This document shows, piece by piece, positions 17,605 through 27,411 of a stretch of DNA of 64,000 nucleotides. Numbering within the stretch: position 1 is the first letter of the stretch; every line of letters begins with the position of its first letter. Below the pieces are notes generated by a model, which was not told the DNA's origin, searched no databases, and worked only from the letters and a program-made list of their open reading frames with translations. Source of the stretch: Amycolatopsis granulosa (lineage in GTDB: Bacteria; Actinomycetota; Actinomycetes; Mycobacteriales; Pseudonocardiaceae); the NCBI RefSeq assembly GCF_011758745.1, contig NZ_JAANOV010000001.1, positions 4,960,001-5,024,000 on the forward strand, read 5' to 3'. Position numbers and translations under genes: made by a program.

Positions 17605-19085
17605 CCGGTGGCAAGACGTTCCAGATCCGCACGTTCGGCTGCCAGATGAACGTGCACGACTCCGAGCGCCTCGCGGGGCAGCTGGAGGAGGCGGGCTACG
17701 TTCCGGCAGGCACCGGTGACGTGCCCGACCTCGTCGTGTTCAACACGTGCGCGGTGCGGGAGAACGCGGACAACAAGCTCTACGGCACCCTCGGGCACCT
17801 GCGCCCGGCCAAGGACGCCAACCCGGGCATGCAGATCGCCGTCGGCGGCTGCCTGGCCCAGAAGGACCGCAGCGAGATCGTCCGGCGCGCCCCCTGGGTG
17901 GACGTGGTGTTCGGCACGCACAACATCGGCGCGCTGCCGGTGCTGCTGGAACGTGCCCGGCACAACGCCGAAGCCCAGGTGGAGATCCTCGAGTCGCTGG
18001 AGACGTTCCCCTCGACGCTGCCCGCCCGCCGGGAGTCGGCCCACTCCGGGTGGGTCTCCATCTCGGTCGGCTGCAACAACACGTGCACGTTCTGCATCGT
18101 GCCCGCGCTGCGCGGCAAGGAACGCGACCGGCGGCCGGGCGAGATCCTCGCCGAGGTCGAGGCGCTCGTCGCCGAGGGCGTGCTGGAGGTGACGCTGCTC
18201 GGGCAGAACGTCAACTCCTACGGCGTGGAGTTCGGCGAGCGGGACGCGTTCTCGCGGCTGCTGCGCGCCTGCGGCCAGATCGACGGGCTGGAGCGGGTGC
18301 GGTTCACCTCGCCGCACCCGGCGGCCTTCACCGACGACGTCATCGACGCGATGGCGCAGACGCCGAACGTCTGCCCGCAGCTGCACATGCCGCTGCAATC
18401 GGGTTCGGACCGGATCCTGCGCGAGATGCGCCGGTCCTACCGGTCCAGCCGGTTCCTGTCCATCCTGGACAAGGTGCGGGACCGCATCCCGGACGCGGCG
18501 ATCACCACCGACATCATCGTCGGGTTCCCCGGCGAGACCGAAGCGGACTTCCAGGCCACCCTCGACGTGGTGCGCCAGGCGCGGTTCTCCAGCGCGTTCA
18601 CCTTCCAGTACTCCAAGCGGCCCGGCACCCCGGCCGCGGAGATGCCGGACCAGCTGCCCAAGCAGGTCGTGCAGGAGCGCTACGAACGGCTGGTCGAGCT
18701 GGTCGACGAGATCGCCTGGGACGAGAACCGCAAGCTCGTCGGGCGCAAGGTCGAGCTGCTGGTCGCCGAGGGCGAAGGCCGCAAGGACACCGAGACCCGG
18801 CGGATGAGCGGCCGGGCCCGGGACGGGCGGCTCGTGCACTTCACGCCCACCGGCGATGCGGTCGCCGGATCGGTGCGGCCGGGCGACGTCGTCGAGACGG
18901 TGATCACCTACGGCGCGCCGCACCACCTCGTCGCCGACGGCGACGTGCTCACGCACCGGCGCACCCGCGCCGGGGACAACGTGGAGGCGGGCCGCCGGCC
19001 CAAGACCGGCGGGGTGAGCCTCGGCCTGCCCGCGTTCGGCCGCCCGGCGCCGCAGCCGGTGACGACGGGCGGGTGCGGCCTGTGA
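17601..19085 (+). CDS. miaB: tRNA-2-methylthio-N6-dimethylallyladenosine synthase
   Basis: Radical-SAM methylthiotransferase that adds the 2-methylthio group to i6A37 of tRNA. 494 residues from the ATG at 17601. The N-terminal UPF0004 domain supplies three Cys for one 4Fe-4S cluster ([26 protein letters not shown]). The radical-SAM motif CNNTCTFC lies near residue 157. A C-terminal TRAM domain (about 370-440) follows. A Gly/Arg-rich tail ends the protein. The stop overlaps the next gene by 4 nt. Substrate tRNA is made by MiaA, encoded 5 kb downstream. Confidence 0.95.
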   Translation: MTGGKTFQIRTFGCQMNVHDSERLAGQLEEAGYVPAGTGDVPDLVVFNTCAVRENADNKLYGTLGHLRPAKDANPGMQIAVGGCLAQKDRSEIVRRAPWVDVVFGTHNIGALPVLLERARHNAEAQVEILESLETFPSTLPARRESAHSGWVSISVGCNNTCTFCIVPALRGKERDRRPGEILAEVEALVAEGVLEVTLLGQNVNSYGVEFGERDAFSRLLRACGQIDGLERVRFTSPHPAAFTDDVIDAMAQTPNVCPQLHMPLQSGSDRILREMRRSYRSSRFLSILDKVRDRIPDAAITTDIIVGFPGETEADFQATLDVVRQARFSSAFTFQYSKRPGTPAAEMPDQLPKQVVQERYERLVELVDEIAWDENRKLVGRKVELLVAEGEGRKDTETRRMSGRARDGRLVHFTPTGDAVAGSVRPGDVVETVITYGAPHHLVADGDVLTHRRTRAGDNVEAGRRPKTGGVSLGLPAFGRPAPQPVTTGGCGL

Positions 19086-19540
19086 GCGACGACTACGACC
19101 GGCTCGCCGCCGACGTCGACCACGCCGTGACCAAGGCGTCCCGGACGGTCGAGCTCGGCCGCCGCGGGTTCGTCATCGCGGTGCTCGTGTTCGTGCTGCT
19201 GGTCGGGCAGCTGCTGCCCTGGGTCGGGGACCACGTCGGCTGGGAGGTGCTGCTCGGCCGTGGCGGCGGCATCCCGCAGCTGTTCGCCACCACGTCCACC
19301 GTGATCGGGGTGCTGGCCTCGGCGCTGACCCTGATGACGCGCCGCTGGTGGCTGGCCTGGGTGTGCGCGATGGGCGGCTGGTTCGCCTCCGTCGACGGGT
19401 TGCTCGCGATCTGGTCGCAGCAGTCATCGGTGGCCAACGGCGCCGCCGGCCGCGGGCCCGGCATCGGCATGATCATCGCCCTGATCGCGATGATCCTGCT
19501 GGCCGCCCAGTGGATGCGCACCGCCTGGTCCCGCACCTGA
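19082..19540 (+). CDS. conserved membrane protein, Rv2732c-like
   Basis: 152 residues with about four transmembrane segments (near 29-46, 66-86, 88-108 and 126-144). It overlaps the miaB stop by GTGA, as the Rv2732c homologue follows miaB in mycobacteria. The function is unknown. The last 117 bp also encode, on the other strand, the C-terminus of the LysR gene. Confidence 0.85.
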   Translation: MSDDYDRLAADVDHAVTKASRTVELGRRGFVIAVLVFVLLVGQLLPWVGDHVGWEVLLGRGGGIPQLFATTSTVIGVLASALTLMTRRWWLAWVCAMGGWFASVDGLLAIWSQQSSVANGAAGRGPGIGMIIALIAMILLAAQWMRTAWSRT

Positions 19541-20422
19541 GGCGAACCGCGGCGCCAGGGACCGCGCGAGCCGGCGGAACAGCGCCACGTCCGGGTTCCG
19601 GTCGCGGGTCCGGGTGGCGAGCACGCTGTGGTCCCACGGCGCGTCCACCACGGGCACGCACACCGTCCCGGGCCAGCGGTAGAAGCGCGCGAACGAGCTG
19701 AGCGCGGAGCCCGCACCGCGGCCCGCGGCCACGCTCATCAGGACTTCCTGCGGGGTGACCGCGTGGTCCGGCCCCGGCCGCGGGGCCTCGCCGCCGCGGG
19801 CGTGCGTGAAGTACAGGTAGTCGGTGAACGGCCGCGGGGTGTGCCGCGGCAGCGCGACGAACGGCAGGTCCAGTACGTCGGCGAGGCGCAGTTCGCCGGC
19901 CGCGGCGAGGTCGGAGCGCGCCGGGATGACGACGATGCGGGCCTCGGTGGTGAGCACGTCGACGGTGACCCGCTCGTCGGTCACGGCGGGGCGGACGAAC
20001 GCCACGTCGACACGGTGCTCCAGCAGCGCGCTGGTGTGCTCGGTGAAGGTGAGCGCCTCCAGGGTCAGCTGCACGTGCGGGCGCAGGTGCCGGAAGGCGG
20101 AGATGACGGCCGGGGTCAGCTCGGCCGAGCCGTGCCCCATGACCCCGACGCGCAGGACGTCGTCGTCCGTGGCGAGGCCGGCGATGTCCTCGAACGCGGC
20201 GTTGGCGGCGTCGACCAGGCCGCGGGCGTGACCGAGGAAGCGGTGCCCGGCGGGCGTGAGCCGCACCGGCGACCGGTCGAACAGGGCGGTGCCGAGCTCG
20301 CGTTCGAGCTGCTGGATGTGGGCGGTGACCGCGGGCGGGGACAGGAACAGGCGCGCCGCGGCCCGGCCGAAGTGCCCTTCCTCGGCCACCGCCAGGAAGG
20401 ACGAGAGGCGGCGCAGATCCAC
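19424..20422 (-). CDS. LysR-family transcriptional regulator
   Basis: 332 residues. A typical N-terminal winged helix (MDLRRLSSFLAVAEEGHFGRAAARLFLSPPAVTAHIQQLERELG) is followed by the substrate-binding domain. About 30 residues at the C-terminus run antisense into the preceding membrane-protein gene and look like read-through rather than selected sequence. The GTG start has TACCGT exactly 6 nt upstream, predicting a leaderless mRNA. It is divergent from an MFS exporter gene, its likely target. Confidence 0.87.
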   Translation of the reverse strand: MDLRRLSSFLAVAEEGHFGRAAARLFLSPPAVTAHIQQLERELGTALFDRSPVRLTPAGHRFLGHARGLVDAANAAFEDIAGLATDDDVLRVGVMGHGSAELTPAVISAFRHLRPHVQLTLEALTFTEHTSALLEHRVDVAFVRPAVTDERVTVDVLTTEARIVVIPARSDLAAAGELRLADVLDLPFVALPRHTPRPFTDYLYFTHARGGEAPRPGPDHAVTPQEVLMSVAAGRGAGSALSSFARFYRWPGTVCVPVVDAPWDHSVLATRTRDRNPDVALFRRLARSLAPRFASGAGPGGAHPLGGQQDHRDQGDDHADAGPAAGGAVGHR

Positions 20423-20428
20423 CCCCCG

Positions 20429-20434
20429 ACGGTA
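20429..20434 (-). promoter_or_regulatory. -10 of leaderless LysR gene
   Basis: TACCGT followed by CGGGGG and then the GTG start codon, so the transcript should begin at or next to the start codon. Confidence 0.45.
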
Positions 20435-20546
20435 GGCCGGGGCACGGCGTTCGCCAAGGTGATCCGTGGCATCCCCGGCGGGGGCGGCGCGTTCGGGATT
20501 CGTGAACGAGCTGGCTCGCGCGCGCCGGGTGGGTTAAAACCCGGGT

Positions 20547-21731
20547 ATGACGGAGAGTGCCGTGCTGCCCGCGACCCGGCCGATGTGGCCGCGGGCGGCC
20601 TGGTTGATCACGGCGGCCGGGTGGGGGGCGAACCAGTTCTCGCCGATGCTGGGTGCCTACCGCCGCGAGCTGGGCCTGTCCGCGGCGACCGTGACGGGGC
20701 TCTTCGCGATCTACGTCCTGGGCCTGGTGCCCGGCCTGCTGCTCGGCGGGCCCGGCGCCGACCGCTACGGGCGGCGGGCCGTGGTGCTCGGCGCGGTGGC
20801 GCTGTCGGCGCTGGCGACCGGCGCGCTGCTGCTCGGCGAGGTGGGTGTGCCGTGGCTGGGGGTGGGGCGGTTCGCGTCCGGGTTCGCGATGGGTGCGGTG
20901 CTCGCGGCGGGCAGTGCGTGGGTGAAGGAGTTGTCCCACCCGCCGCACGACGACGCCCCGGAGGGCACCGGCGCGCGCCGGGCGAGCTTGTTCCTGTCCG
21001 CCGGATTCGGCCTCGGCGGCCTGGTCGCGGCGCTGATCGCGCAGTGGGCGCCGCTGGATGTGGCGTACCTGCCGCACCTCGTGCTGTCCGCGGTCGCGCT
21101 GGTCGCCGCGGTGAAGGTGCCGGAAACCGCGCCGCGGGTGGCGCCGGGCAGGCGGGTGACCGGGATCCGCGATCCGCGGTTCCGGCGGATGGTCGTGCCG
21201 GTGGCGCCGTGGGTGTTCGCCGCACCCGCGACCGGGTTCGCGGTGTTGCCGTCGGTCGTGGAGAGGCGTCTGGGCGGGGCGGAGACGGTGTTCGCCGGGG
21301 TGGCGATCGCCGTCGTGCTCGGCGCCGGGCTGCTGATCCAGCCGGTCGGCCGGCGGCTCGCGGCGCGCGCCGTCCTGCTGCCCGCGCTGATCGGCCTGGC
21401 GGCGATCGGGTCCGGAATGCTGTTCGGTACCGCGGCGGCGGTCACGGGACGGCCGGTGCTCGCGTTGCTCGCCGACGCGGTACTGGGGTGCGGCTACGGC
21501 TTGTGCGTGACCTTCGGACTGACCGAGATCGCCCGGATCGCCCCACCGGAGGGCCTCGCGCGGTTGTCGGCGGTGTGGTGGGCGCTGACCTACATCGGGT
21601 TCTGCGCGCCGTACGTGTTCGCGCTCCTGACGAAGGTGACGACACCGCCGGTCATCCTCGGCGCTGCGGCGGCGCTGGCGTTCCTGACCGGCGCCGGCGT
21701 TGCGCTGCGGCACCGCACCGCGCCGTCATAA
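20547..21731 (+). CDS. MFS transporter
   Basis: 394 residues with about 12 hydrophobic segments. The MFS loop motif is PGADRYGRRAVVLGA near residue 70. A charged loop (HPPHDDAPEGTGARR) lies near residue 135. It is probably an exporter, since it is paired with a divergent LysR regulator. The small dyad GGGTT-AA-AACCC at 20533-20544 lies directly before the start. The substrate is unknown. Confidence 0.87.
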   Translation: MTESAVLPATRPMWPRAAWLITAAGWGANQFSPMLGAYRRELGLSAATVTGLFAIYVLGLVPGLLLGGPGADRYGRRAVVLGAVALSALATGALLLGEVGVPWLGVGRFASGFAMGAVLAAGSAWVKELSHPPHDDAPEGTGARRASLFLSAGFGLGGLVAALIAQWAPLDVAYLPHLVLSAVALVAAVKVPETAPRVAPGRRVTGIRDPRFRRMVVPVAPWVFAAPATGFAVLPSVVERRLGGAETVFAGVAIAVVLGAGLLIQPVGRRLAARAVLLPALIGLAAIGSGMLFGTAAAVTGRPVLALLADAVLGCGYGLCVTFGLTEIARIAPPEGLARLSAVWWALTYIGFCAPYVFALLTKVTTPPVILGAAAALAFLTGAGVALRHRTAPS

Positions 21732-21787
21732 CGCCGCCGCGAGCGGCAAACACGCCGCCGTAACCGGCGAACACGCCGCGGCCGGCG
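21731..21787 (+). repeat. 21-bp tandem repeat after MFS stop
   Basis: Two full units and a partial third of about 21 bp (units start at 21731, 21752 and 21773) begin with ACGCCGC. The first two end in AAC and contain a short internal dyad (for example GCCGC-GA-GCGGC). They start at the stop codon of the MFS gene. Confidence 0.7.
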
Positions 21788-21803
21788 GGCCCGGCGCCGG
21801 CCT

Positions 21804-21828
21804 GCCCCCGGGAATCGCGGCCGGGGGC
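21804..21828 (+). terminator. weak hairpin after MFS gene
   Basis: GCCCCCGG pairs with CCGGGGGC around a 9-nt loop. It could end the MFS transcript; there is no T tract. Confidence 0.4.
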
Positions 21829-21881
21829 CACCGTGCACTGGCGCCGGCTTACCTGGGGAGCCGTCGCCGGTTGACCGGGGA

Positions 21882-22097
21882 GTGCGAGCGCGGGACGACC
21901 TGCACTGCACGGCGGTGCGGATCATGGGCGGCGATCCGGAACGGCTCGAGTTCGAGCCACGGCCGCCGCCGGCCTCGGGCTCGAAGTCTGGTTCTCGCCC
22001 TGCCCGCTGGAGCTGACAGGGCGCGACCTACCCCGGCCTGCGCTGGGAACCCAAGGCCGCGTTCACCGCGCTCGCCGGGTAATACGGCGAGGAGTGA
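21882..22097 (+). pseudogene. decayed remnant of an actinobacterial 'abortive infection protein'-like gene
   Basis: Three fragments recall one family often annotated as abortive phage infection or hydrolase-like protein. RDDLHCTAVRIMGGDPERLE is in the frame of 21882. AAAGLGLEVWFSPCPLELT (from 21962) is in a different frame. TYPGLRWEPKAAFTALAG (from 22026) is back in the first frame and is followed by TAA. The order N-middle-C is kept, but several hundred bases between the second and third pieces are missing. The 415-bp stretch 21732-22146 thus holds a repeat, a hairpin and this remnant, and no intact gene. The family match is from memory of typical sequences. Confidence 0.5.
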
Positions 22098-22136
22098 GCG
22101 AGCGGCCCCTCCGCACGCTGCGGAGGGGCCGCTCGC
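22098..22136 (-). terminator. strong terminator of DUF349 gene
   Basis: A perfect 17-bp GC-rich stem (22098-22114 with 22120-22136) with a 5-nt loop lies 10 bp after the DUF349 stop on the minus strand. Confidence 0.8.
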
Positions 22137-22146
22137 AGCGTGAACC

Positions 22147-23457
22147 TCAGCGGTCGGCGACCGCCTGCTCGGCGGCGCGCATCCACTCGCGCCACTGCGC
22201 CGCCTGCTCTTCGGCCTTCTTCGCGCGGCGCTCGTCACCGGCGGCGCGGGCCTTGGCCGCCTGCGCCTCGAACTGCTCGACCCGCTCACGGAACTGCGCG
22301 GCGCGTGCCTGCGCTTCCGGGTCGCTGCGGCGCCACTGGCTGTCCTCGACCTCGCGGACGCGGTCCTGCACCGCCTTCAGCCGGCCGTCCAGCTCGCGGA
22401 TCCGTTCCCGCGGCACCTTGCCGATCTCGTCCCACTGCTCCTGGATGCGCCGCAGCTGAGCCTTCGCCGCGTCCAGGTTCACCCCCGGGTCGATCTTCTC
22501 GGCCTCGGCGAGCAGTTCCTCCTTGCGCGTGGCGTTCGCGGCGAACTCGGCGTCGCGCTCGGAGAAGATCGCCGACCGGCGGGAGAAGAACGCGTCCTGC
22601 GCGCCGCGGAAGCGCTGCCACAAGGCGTCGTCGGCCTCCTTGGGCGCCCGGCCCGCGGCCTTCCACTCCGCCATGAGCTCCTTGTACCGGGCGGCGGTCG
22701 GGCCCCAGTCGGTCGAGTCGGCCAGCGCCTCGGCCTCGGCGATCAGCTCTTCCTTGCGGGCCTTGGCCGCCGCGCGCTGCTTGTCCAGCTCGGCGAAGTG
22801 CGAGCCACGGCGCCGGTTGAACGCCTCGCGTGCCTTGGAGAAGCGTTTCCACAGCTCGTCGTCGGTCTTGCGGTCGACGCCCTTGATCGTCTTCCACTCG
22901 TCCAGGATCGCGCGCAGCCGGTCACCCGCGGCCTTCCACTGCACCGATTCGGCGGCGATCTGCTCGGCCTCCTCGGCGAGCGCCTGCTTGCGCCCGACCG
23001 CGGCCGCCCTGGCCTCCTCGCGCTCCTGCTTCGCGGCGGCGAGCGCGGTCTCGGCGTGCGCCACGATCTGGTCGATCCGGGCCGACAGCGCCTCGAGGTC
23101 ACCGACCACCGCGGCGGTCGGCAGGCCGTCCCGCAGCTGGGTTGCGGTGGCGAGCGCGTGCTTGGGATCGCCGGCACCGGACGACAGGCGCGTGCCGAGC
23201 AGTTCCACCTCGGTGCGCAGGTCGTCGAAGCGGCGCGCGTAGTGCAGCAGCCCTTCCTCCGGCGAACCGGCCTGCCACACCCCGACGGCGCGTTCCCCGT
23301 CCGCGGTCCGCACGTAGACGTTGCCCTCGTCGTCCACCCGCCCCCACCGGGCGGGGTGCGGCTCGGCCGGCGGGACCGGCACGCCGTGAGCGGCGGCGGG
23401 CGTGTGGCCGTGGGGCACCTGGTGGGGCGCCGGGGTGCCGGTGTTCTCGTCGGACAT
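22147..23457 (-). CDS. DUF349 coiled-coil protein, Rv2731-like
   Basis: 436 residues. After a Pro/His-rich N-terminus (about 1-40) and a short beta region ([20 protein letters not shown]) the protein is a long helical, Ala/Glu/Arg-rich chain. It carries DUF349 repeats of the type [25 protein letters not shown], visible three or more times. The ATG at 23457 has an AAGGAG ribosome site. The Mycobacterium homologue Rv2731 lies in the same position after miaB and Rv2732c. The molecular role is unknown; the repeats suggest a structural or RNA/ribosome-linked role, which is inference. Confidence 0.88.
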   Translation of the reverse strand: MSDENTGTPAPHQVPHGHTPAAAHGVPVPPAEPHPARWGRVDDEGNVYVRTADGERAVGVWQAGSPEEGLLHYARRFDDLRTEVELLGTRLSSGAGDPKHALATATQLRDGLPTAAVVGDLEALSARIDQIVAHAETALAAAKQEREEARAAAVGRKQALAEEAEQIAAESVQWKAAGDRLRAILDEWKTIKGVDRKTDDELWKRFSKAREAFNRRRGSHFAELDKQRAAAKARKEELIAEAEALADSTDWGPTAARYKELMAEWKAAGRAPKEADDALWQRFRGAQDAFFSRRSAIFSERDAEFAANATRKEELLAEAEKIDPGVNLDAAKAQLRRIQEQWDEIGKVPRERIRELDGRLKAVQDRVREVEDSQWRRSDPEAQARAAQFRERVEQFEAQAAKARAAGDERRAKKAEEQAAQWREWMRAAEQAVADR

Positions 23458-23703
23458 CGCAGGCTCCTTATCGCCTGTCGGCCCGCCTGGCGGCGGGCGC
23501 CCCGCGGGCGCGCGGGGCCGGGTCATGCTGGTATCGGTCCTCTGGCCGCATTCAAGCAGTTCAGCGCCGCTCGTGGTACTCGGTTGGCGAGTCGGAGCGG
23601 GTGATTCTACTTCCGGGCCGCGTGGGATCGCTGTGATCGCCCGAGTCGCTGCGCTCCGTGTCCACCGGCTGCCCGCCGGTGGCTGCCGGTAACCTCGGCG
23701 GGT

Positions 23704-24387
23704 GTGATCGTGCAAGCCGTGGTGGTACCGCAGCCCCCGCTGCTCGTGCCCGCTCTGTCACCGGGTGCGAGTGCCGACCTGGAGTCCCTGCGCGCGGCGT
23801 GCCGCACCGCGGTGCGGCGGCTCGCCGCCGTCACCCGGGAGTGGATCGCGGTCGGCGCCGGGGCTCACGAAGGGGTGGTCGATCCGGGCTTGTCCGGATC
23901 GTTCCGGGGCTACGGGGTGGACGTTGCGGTCGCGTTGTCCGCCGGTCGCGTCACCCCGGCCGAGCTTCCGCTGCCTGCCCTCGTCGCGGGCTGGCTGCGC
24001 GAGCAGGCGGCCGCGGACTCCGTCCGGGTGCACCTGGTGGACGGTGACCCGGCCGAGTGCGAACGCCTCGGCAAGCAGCTGGCCCACGGCGAGCGGACCG
24101 GCCTGCTGGTCCTCGGTGACGGCTCGAACCGGCACGGCCCGAAGTCCCCCGGCAGCGAGGACGAGCGCGCCCCCGGCTTCGACGACACCGTCGCGCGCGC
24201 CCTGGCGACCGCGGACACGGCCGCGCTGCGAGCGCTCGACCCGGACCTGGCGGCGGAGCTGGGCGCCGGCGGCCGGGCACCGTGGCAGGTCCTGGCCGGC
24301 ACCGGCGACGACTGGCGCGCCGAGCTGCTCTACTCCGCGGCGCCGTTCGGCGTCGGCTACCACGTCGCGGTGTGGGAGCGCGGGTGA
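23704..24387 (+). CDS. class III extradiol dioxygenase-like protein, Rv2728c-like
   Basis: 227 residues. The start [16 protein letters not shown] and the later [12 protein letters not shown] and [24 protein letters not shown] blocks match LigB-like proteins of actinobacteria that sit before miaA. Most metal-binding residues of true extradiol dioxygenases are not evident, so catalysis is doubtful. GTG start, with a TAACCT -10-like hexamer 8 nt upstream. The stop overlaps miaA by GTGA. Confidence 0.78.
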   Translation: MIVQAVVVPQPPLLVPALSPGASADLESLRAACRTAVRRLAAVTREWIAVGAGAHEGVVDPGLSGSFRGYGVDVAVALSAGRVTPAELPLPALVAGWLREQAAADSVRVHLVDGDPAECERLGKQLAHGERTGLLVLGDGSNRHGPKSPGSEDERAPGFDDTVARALATADTAALRALDPDLAAELGAGGRAPWQVLAGTGDDWRAELLYSAAPFGVGYHVAVWERG

Positions 24388-25283
24388 ACCCGATCGCCGT
24401 CGTCGGCCCCACCGCGACCGGCAAGTCCGAGCTGGCCATCACGATCGCCCGCGCGGTCGGCGGCGAGGTGGTCAACGCCGACGCGCTCCAGCTCTACCGC
24501 GGCATGGACATCGGCACCGCCAAGGTGCCGGAGGCGGAGCGCCGCGGCATCACCCACCACCTGCTCGACGTTCTCGAGGTCACCGAGACGGCGTCGGTCG
24601 CGGCCTACCAGCGCGACGCGCGGGCCGTCATTGAACGCCTGCTGGCCGAGGGCACGGTTCCGGTGCTGGCCGGTGGTTCCGGTCTGTACGTGCAGGCCGT
24701 GCTCGACGATCTGCGCTTCCCGGGCACCGACCCCTCGGTGCGGGCGCGCCTGGAGGCCGAAGCGGCCGAGGTCGGCGCGCCGGTCCTGCACGCGCGGCTG
24801 AGCAGCCTCGACCCCGCCGCGGCCACCGCGATCCTGCCCAGCAACACCCGCCGGATCGTCCGGGCACTGGAGGTCATCGAGATCACCGGGCAGCCGTTCT
24901 CGGCGAACCTGCCCCAACCCGGCCCGGCGCGCTACGGCACCGTGCTGATCGGCGTGGACCGGGACACCGCGGACCTGGACCGCCGGGTCGACGTGCGCGT
25001 GGACCGCATGTTCGCGGCGGGCCTGGTCGCCGAGGTGGAGTCGCTGCTGGAGCGCGGCCTGCGGGAGGGCAGGACCGCCTCCCGGGCGCTGGGGTACCAG
25101 CAGGTGCTGGCCGAGCTGGACGGCGGCCGGGACTTCGCGGCCGCGGCCGAGGCCACCAAGCAGGCGACGCGCCGATTCGTTCGCAGGCAACGATCCTGGT
25201 TCCGCCGCGACGCGCGGATCCGGTGGTTCGACGGAGCCGATCCGGACGTGGCCGCGCGAGTGCTCTCCGTGCTGGCCCAGTAG
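24384..25283 (+). CDS. miaA: tRNA dimethylallyltransferase
   Basis: Transfers dimethylallyl to A37 of UNN-decoding tRNAs, the substrate later used by MiaB. 299 residues, the usual length. The P-loop is [12 protein letters not shown] (about 5-16), followed by [19 protein letters not shown]. The swivel region [19 protein letters not shown] and the C-terminal [18 protein letters not shown] are conserved. The GTG start overlaps the previous stop by 4 nt. It is followed by dapF after 9 bp. Confidence 0.95.
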   Translation: MNPIAVVGPTATGKSELAITIARAVGGEVVNADALQLYRGMDIGTAKVPEAERRGITHHLLDVLEVTETASVAAYQRDARAVIERLLAEGTVPVLAGGSGLYVQAVLDDLRFPGTDPSVRARLEAEAAEVGAPVLHARLSSLDPAAATAILPSNTRRIVRALEVIEITGQPFSANLPQPGPARYGTVLIGVDRDTADLDRRVDVRVDRMFAAGLVAEVESLLERGLREGRTASRALGYQQVLAELDGGRDFAAAAEATKQATRRFVRRQRSWFRRDARIRWFDGADPDVAARVLSVLAQ

Positions 25284-25292
25284 TCTGAACGT

Positions 25293-26126
25293 GTGGCAAT
25301 CGAGTTCCTCAAGGGGCATGGCACCCAGAACGACTTCGTGGTGCTCCCGGACCCCGACGGACGGCTGGACCTGACAGCCGGGCGGGTCGCCGCGTTGTGC
25401 GACCGGCAGCGTGGGCTCGGTGCCGACGGCGTCCTGCGGGTGGTCCGCCGGGAAGCGGCAGACGCCCCGGCCGCGGCCGGCTCGGCGGGGGAGTGGTTCA
25501 TGGACTACCGCAACGCGGACGGGTCCATCGCCGAGATGTGCGGCAACGGGACGCGGGTCTTCGCGCGGTACCTCGTCGAGACGGGGCTGGTGTCCGGGCG
25601 CGACTTCGTGATCGGCACGCGCGCCGGCGACCGGCCGGTGGTGGTGCACCCCGACCTGTCGGTGACGGTGCAGATGGGCCCGGCCTCGATCACCGGTGCG
25701 TCGGTCGCCATCGTGGACGGGCACGACTTCTCCGGCGTCGCCGTGGATGTGGGCAACCCGCATCTGGTGTCCATTGTGGATGATGATGTCGACGAGCTGG
25801 ACCTCACCCGTGCGCCGCGCTACGACAGCGATTTCTTCCCGGAAGGGGTCAACCTCGAGTTCGTCAACCCGCTCGGCGAGCAGCGCCTGAAGATGCGCGT
25901 CTACGAGCGCGGCGTGGGCGAGACGCGGGCGTGCGGCACCGGCACGGTGGCGGCCGTCGCGGCCGCGCTGCACCTGGCCGGCACCGACACCGGGAAGTCC
26001 GCTGTGGACGTACCCGGTGGCCGTGTCGAGGTCACCGTGGAGCGGGGGGCGTCGACGCTGACCGGCCCGGCGGAGTTCGTGGCCCGGGGTGAGCTGGATC
26101 CGGCGTGGTGGGAGCAGGCCGGCTGA
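25293..26126 (+). CDS. dapF: diaminopimelate epimerase
   Basis: Interconverts LL- and meso-diaminopimelate for lysine and peptidoglycan. 277 residues. The two catalytic cysteines are Cys83 in EMCGNGTRVF and Cys214 in RACGTGTVAA. The ATP-free fold blocks KGHGTQNDF and GVGETRACGTG are intact. GTG start. The last 95 bp overlap, on the opposite strand, the C-terminus of an MFS gene. Confidence 0.95.
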   Translation: MAIEFLKGHGTQNDFVVLPDPDGRLDLTAGRVAALCDRQRGLGADGVLRVVRREAADAPAAAGSAGEWFMDYRNADGSIAEMCGNGTRVFARYLVETGLVSGRDFVIGTRAGDRPVVVHPDLSVTVQMGPASITGASVAIVDGHDFSGVAVDVGNPHLVSIVDDDVDELDLTRAPRYDSDFFPEGVNLEFVNPLGEQRLKMRVYERGVGETRACGTGTVAAVAAALHLAGTDTGKSAVDVPGGRVEVTVERGASTLTGPAEFVARGELDPAWWEQAG

Positions 26127-27351
26127 CCGGCAGGTCCCGCATCGTCCGCAGCGGCGACAGCAGCACCGGTAGCATCGACACCGCGGCCAGGGCGCACCCG
26201 GCCCACACGGTGGCCCGGACCCCGATCGTCTCGCCGAGCGCGCCGCCGGCGAGACCGCCCAGGGGCATCGTGCCCCACACCACGAACCGCACGGTCGCGT
26301 TCATGCGGCCGAGCAGCCGGTCCGGGCAGATGGCCTGGCGGTAGCTCACCTGCGCGACGTTGTAGACGACGATGCCGTACCCGGTGACGGCCAGGCCCAG
26401 CACGCCCAGCGCCACCGACCACCCCGGCCGCGCGAGCGGCAGCAGCAGTTGCAGTGGCCAGGTCACCAGCGGCACCAGCCAGATCGATCTGGCCTGGCCG
26501 ATCAGCCGCGTCCAGAACCCGGCCGTCAGCGCGCCCAGTACCCCGCCGCCGCTGCCGATCGCCAGCACCAGGCCCACCGCCGACGGGCTCAGGCCCAGGT
26601 CCCGGGTGAGGAACAGGACCTGCATGGAGATCACGACGGTGCCGGCGAAGTTGCCGCCCGAGGTGCACAGCACGACGGCGCGCAGCGTCGGGTTGCCGAA
26701 CACGAACCGCAGGCCCTCGGCGATCTGCGCGCGCAGCGGGGTGCCGTCGTGCGGTTCGGGCTCCGGTTCCGGGGTGCGGATGCGCAGCAGGAACAGCGCC
26801 GACGCGAGGTAGCCGGCGCCGGTCGCGAGCACGGCGTTGGCCGCGCCCGCCAGCTGCACGAGGCCACCGCCGATCCCGGGTCCGGCCACCTGCGCCACCG
26901 ACTGGCTGGTTTGCAGCTTCGCGTTTCCCTCCAGCAGGTGCTCCCGGCCGACCAGGGACGGCAGGTACGACTGGTAGGAGATGTCGAAGAAGACCGTCCC
27001 CACGCTGACCAGCAGGCCCACCACGATCAGCTGGGCCAGCGACAGCGCACCGGCCCACCACGCCACCGGGACGGTCAGCAGCAGCGCGGCGCGGGTGAAG
27101 TCCGCGCGCAGCATCAGCGGGCGGCGCCGCATCCGGTCCACCCATACCCCGGCGGGCAGCCCGATGAGCAGGAACGCGGCGTTCTCCGCCGCGGTGAGCA
27201 GGCCCATCTCGCCCGGGGTGGCGGCGAGCACGGTCGCGGCCAGCAGGGGGAGCACGGTCTGCCCGACGAAGGTGCCGGCCTGGCTGACCGTGTCACCCGC
27301 CCAGAGCAGCCGGAATCCCGGGTGGAACCAGAGGGAGTCACGTCGGGGCAC
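26032..27351 (-). CDS. MFS transporter (macrolide-efflux/Tet-like)
   Basis: 439 residues with about 12 transmembrane segments. The first lines (FHPGFRLLWAGDTVSQAGTFVGQTVLPLLA) are typical of MFS_3/MefA-type exporters, and a GVWVDRMRRRPLM loop is present. The last 25 residues (PTTPDPAHPGPRTPPGRS...) are encoded antisense to dapF and look like non-selected read-through. I chose the GTG at 27351; CACCCT lies exactly 6 nt upstream, suggesting a leaderless mRNA. It is divergent from an ArsR-type regulator with a dyad between. Confidence 0.85.
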   Translation of the reverse strand: MPRRDSLWFHPGFRLLWAGDTVSQAGTFVGQTVLPLLAATVLAATPGEMGLLTAAENAAFLLIGLPAGVWVDRMRRRPLMLRADFTRAALLLTVPVAWWAGALSLAQLIVVGLLVSVGTVFFDISYQSYLPSLVGREHLLEGNAKLQTSQSVAQVAGPGIGGGLVQLAGAANAVLATGAGYLASALFLLRIRTPEPEPEPHDGTPLRAQIAEGLRFVFGNPTLRAVVLCTSGGNFAGTVVISMQVLFLTRDLGLSPSAVGLVLAIGSGGGVLGALTAGFWTRLIGQARSIWLVPLVTWPLQLLLPLARPGWSVALGVLGLAVTGYGIVVYNVAQVSYRQAICPDRLLGRMNATVRFVVWGTMPLGGLAGGALGETIGVRATVWAGCALAAVSMLPVLLSPLRTMRDLPVSRPAPTTPDPAHPGPRTPPGRSASTPPAPR

Positions 27352-27357
27352 CCCGAT

Positions 27358-27363
27358 AGGGTG
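27358..27363 (-). promoter_or_regulatory. -10 of leaderless MFS gene
   Basis: CACCCT, then ATCGGG, then the GTG start on the minus strand. The hexamer is weaker than TANNNT but has the same 6-nt spacing as the divergent regulator. Confidence 0.35.
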
Positions 27364-27369
27364 AACGAC

Positions 27370-27389
27370 TGATTGGAATCCGTCAATCA
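27370..27389. promoter_or_regulatory. dyad operator between MFS and ArsR-type genes
   Basis: TGATTG-N8-CAATCA is a perfect 6-bp inverted repeat. It sits between the two divergent -10 hexamers, where the winged-helix regulator could block both promoters. Confidence 0.5.
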
Positions 27390-27399
27390 CTGGGCGGAC

Positions 27400-27405
27400 T
27401 ACGCT
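27400..27405 (+). promoter_or_regulatory. -10 of leaderless ArsR-type gene
   Basis: TACGCT is followed by GAGCCG and then the GTG at 27412. This spacing is the main reason for choosing that start. Confidence 0.5.
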
Positions 27406-27411
27406 GAGCCG

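Noticed and set aside
21731-21787. CRISPR-like repeat
   Set aside because: Units are adjacent without spacers and only about 21 bp; a simple tandem repeat.
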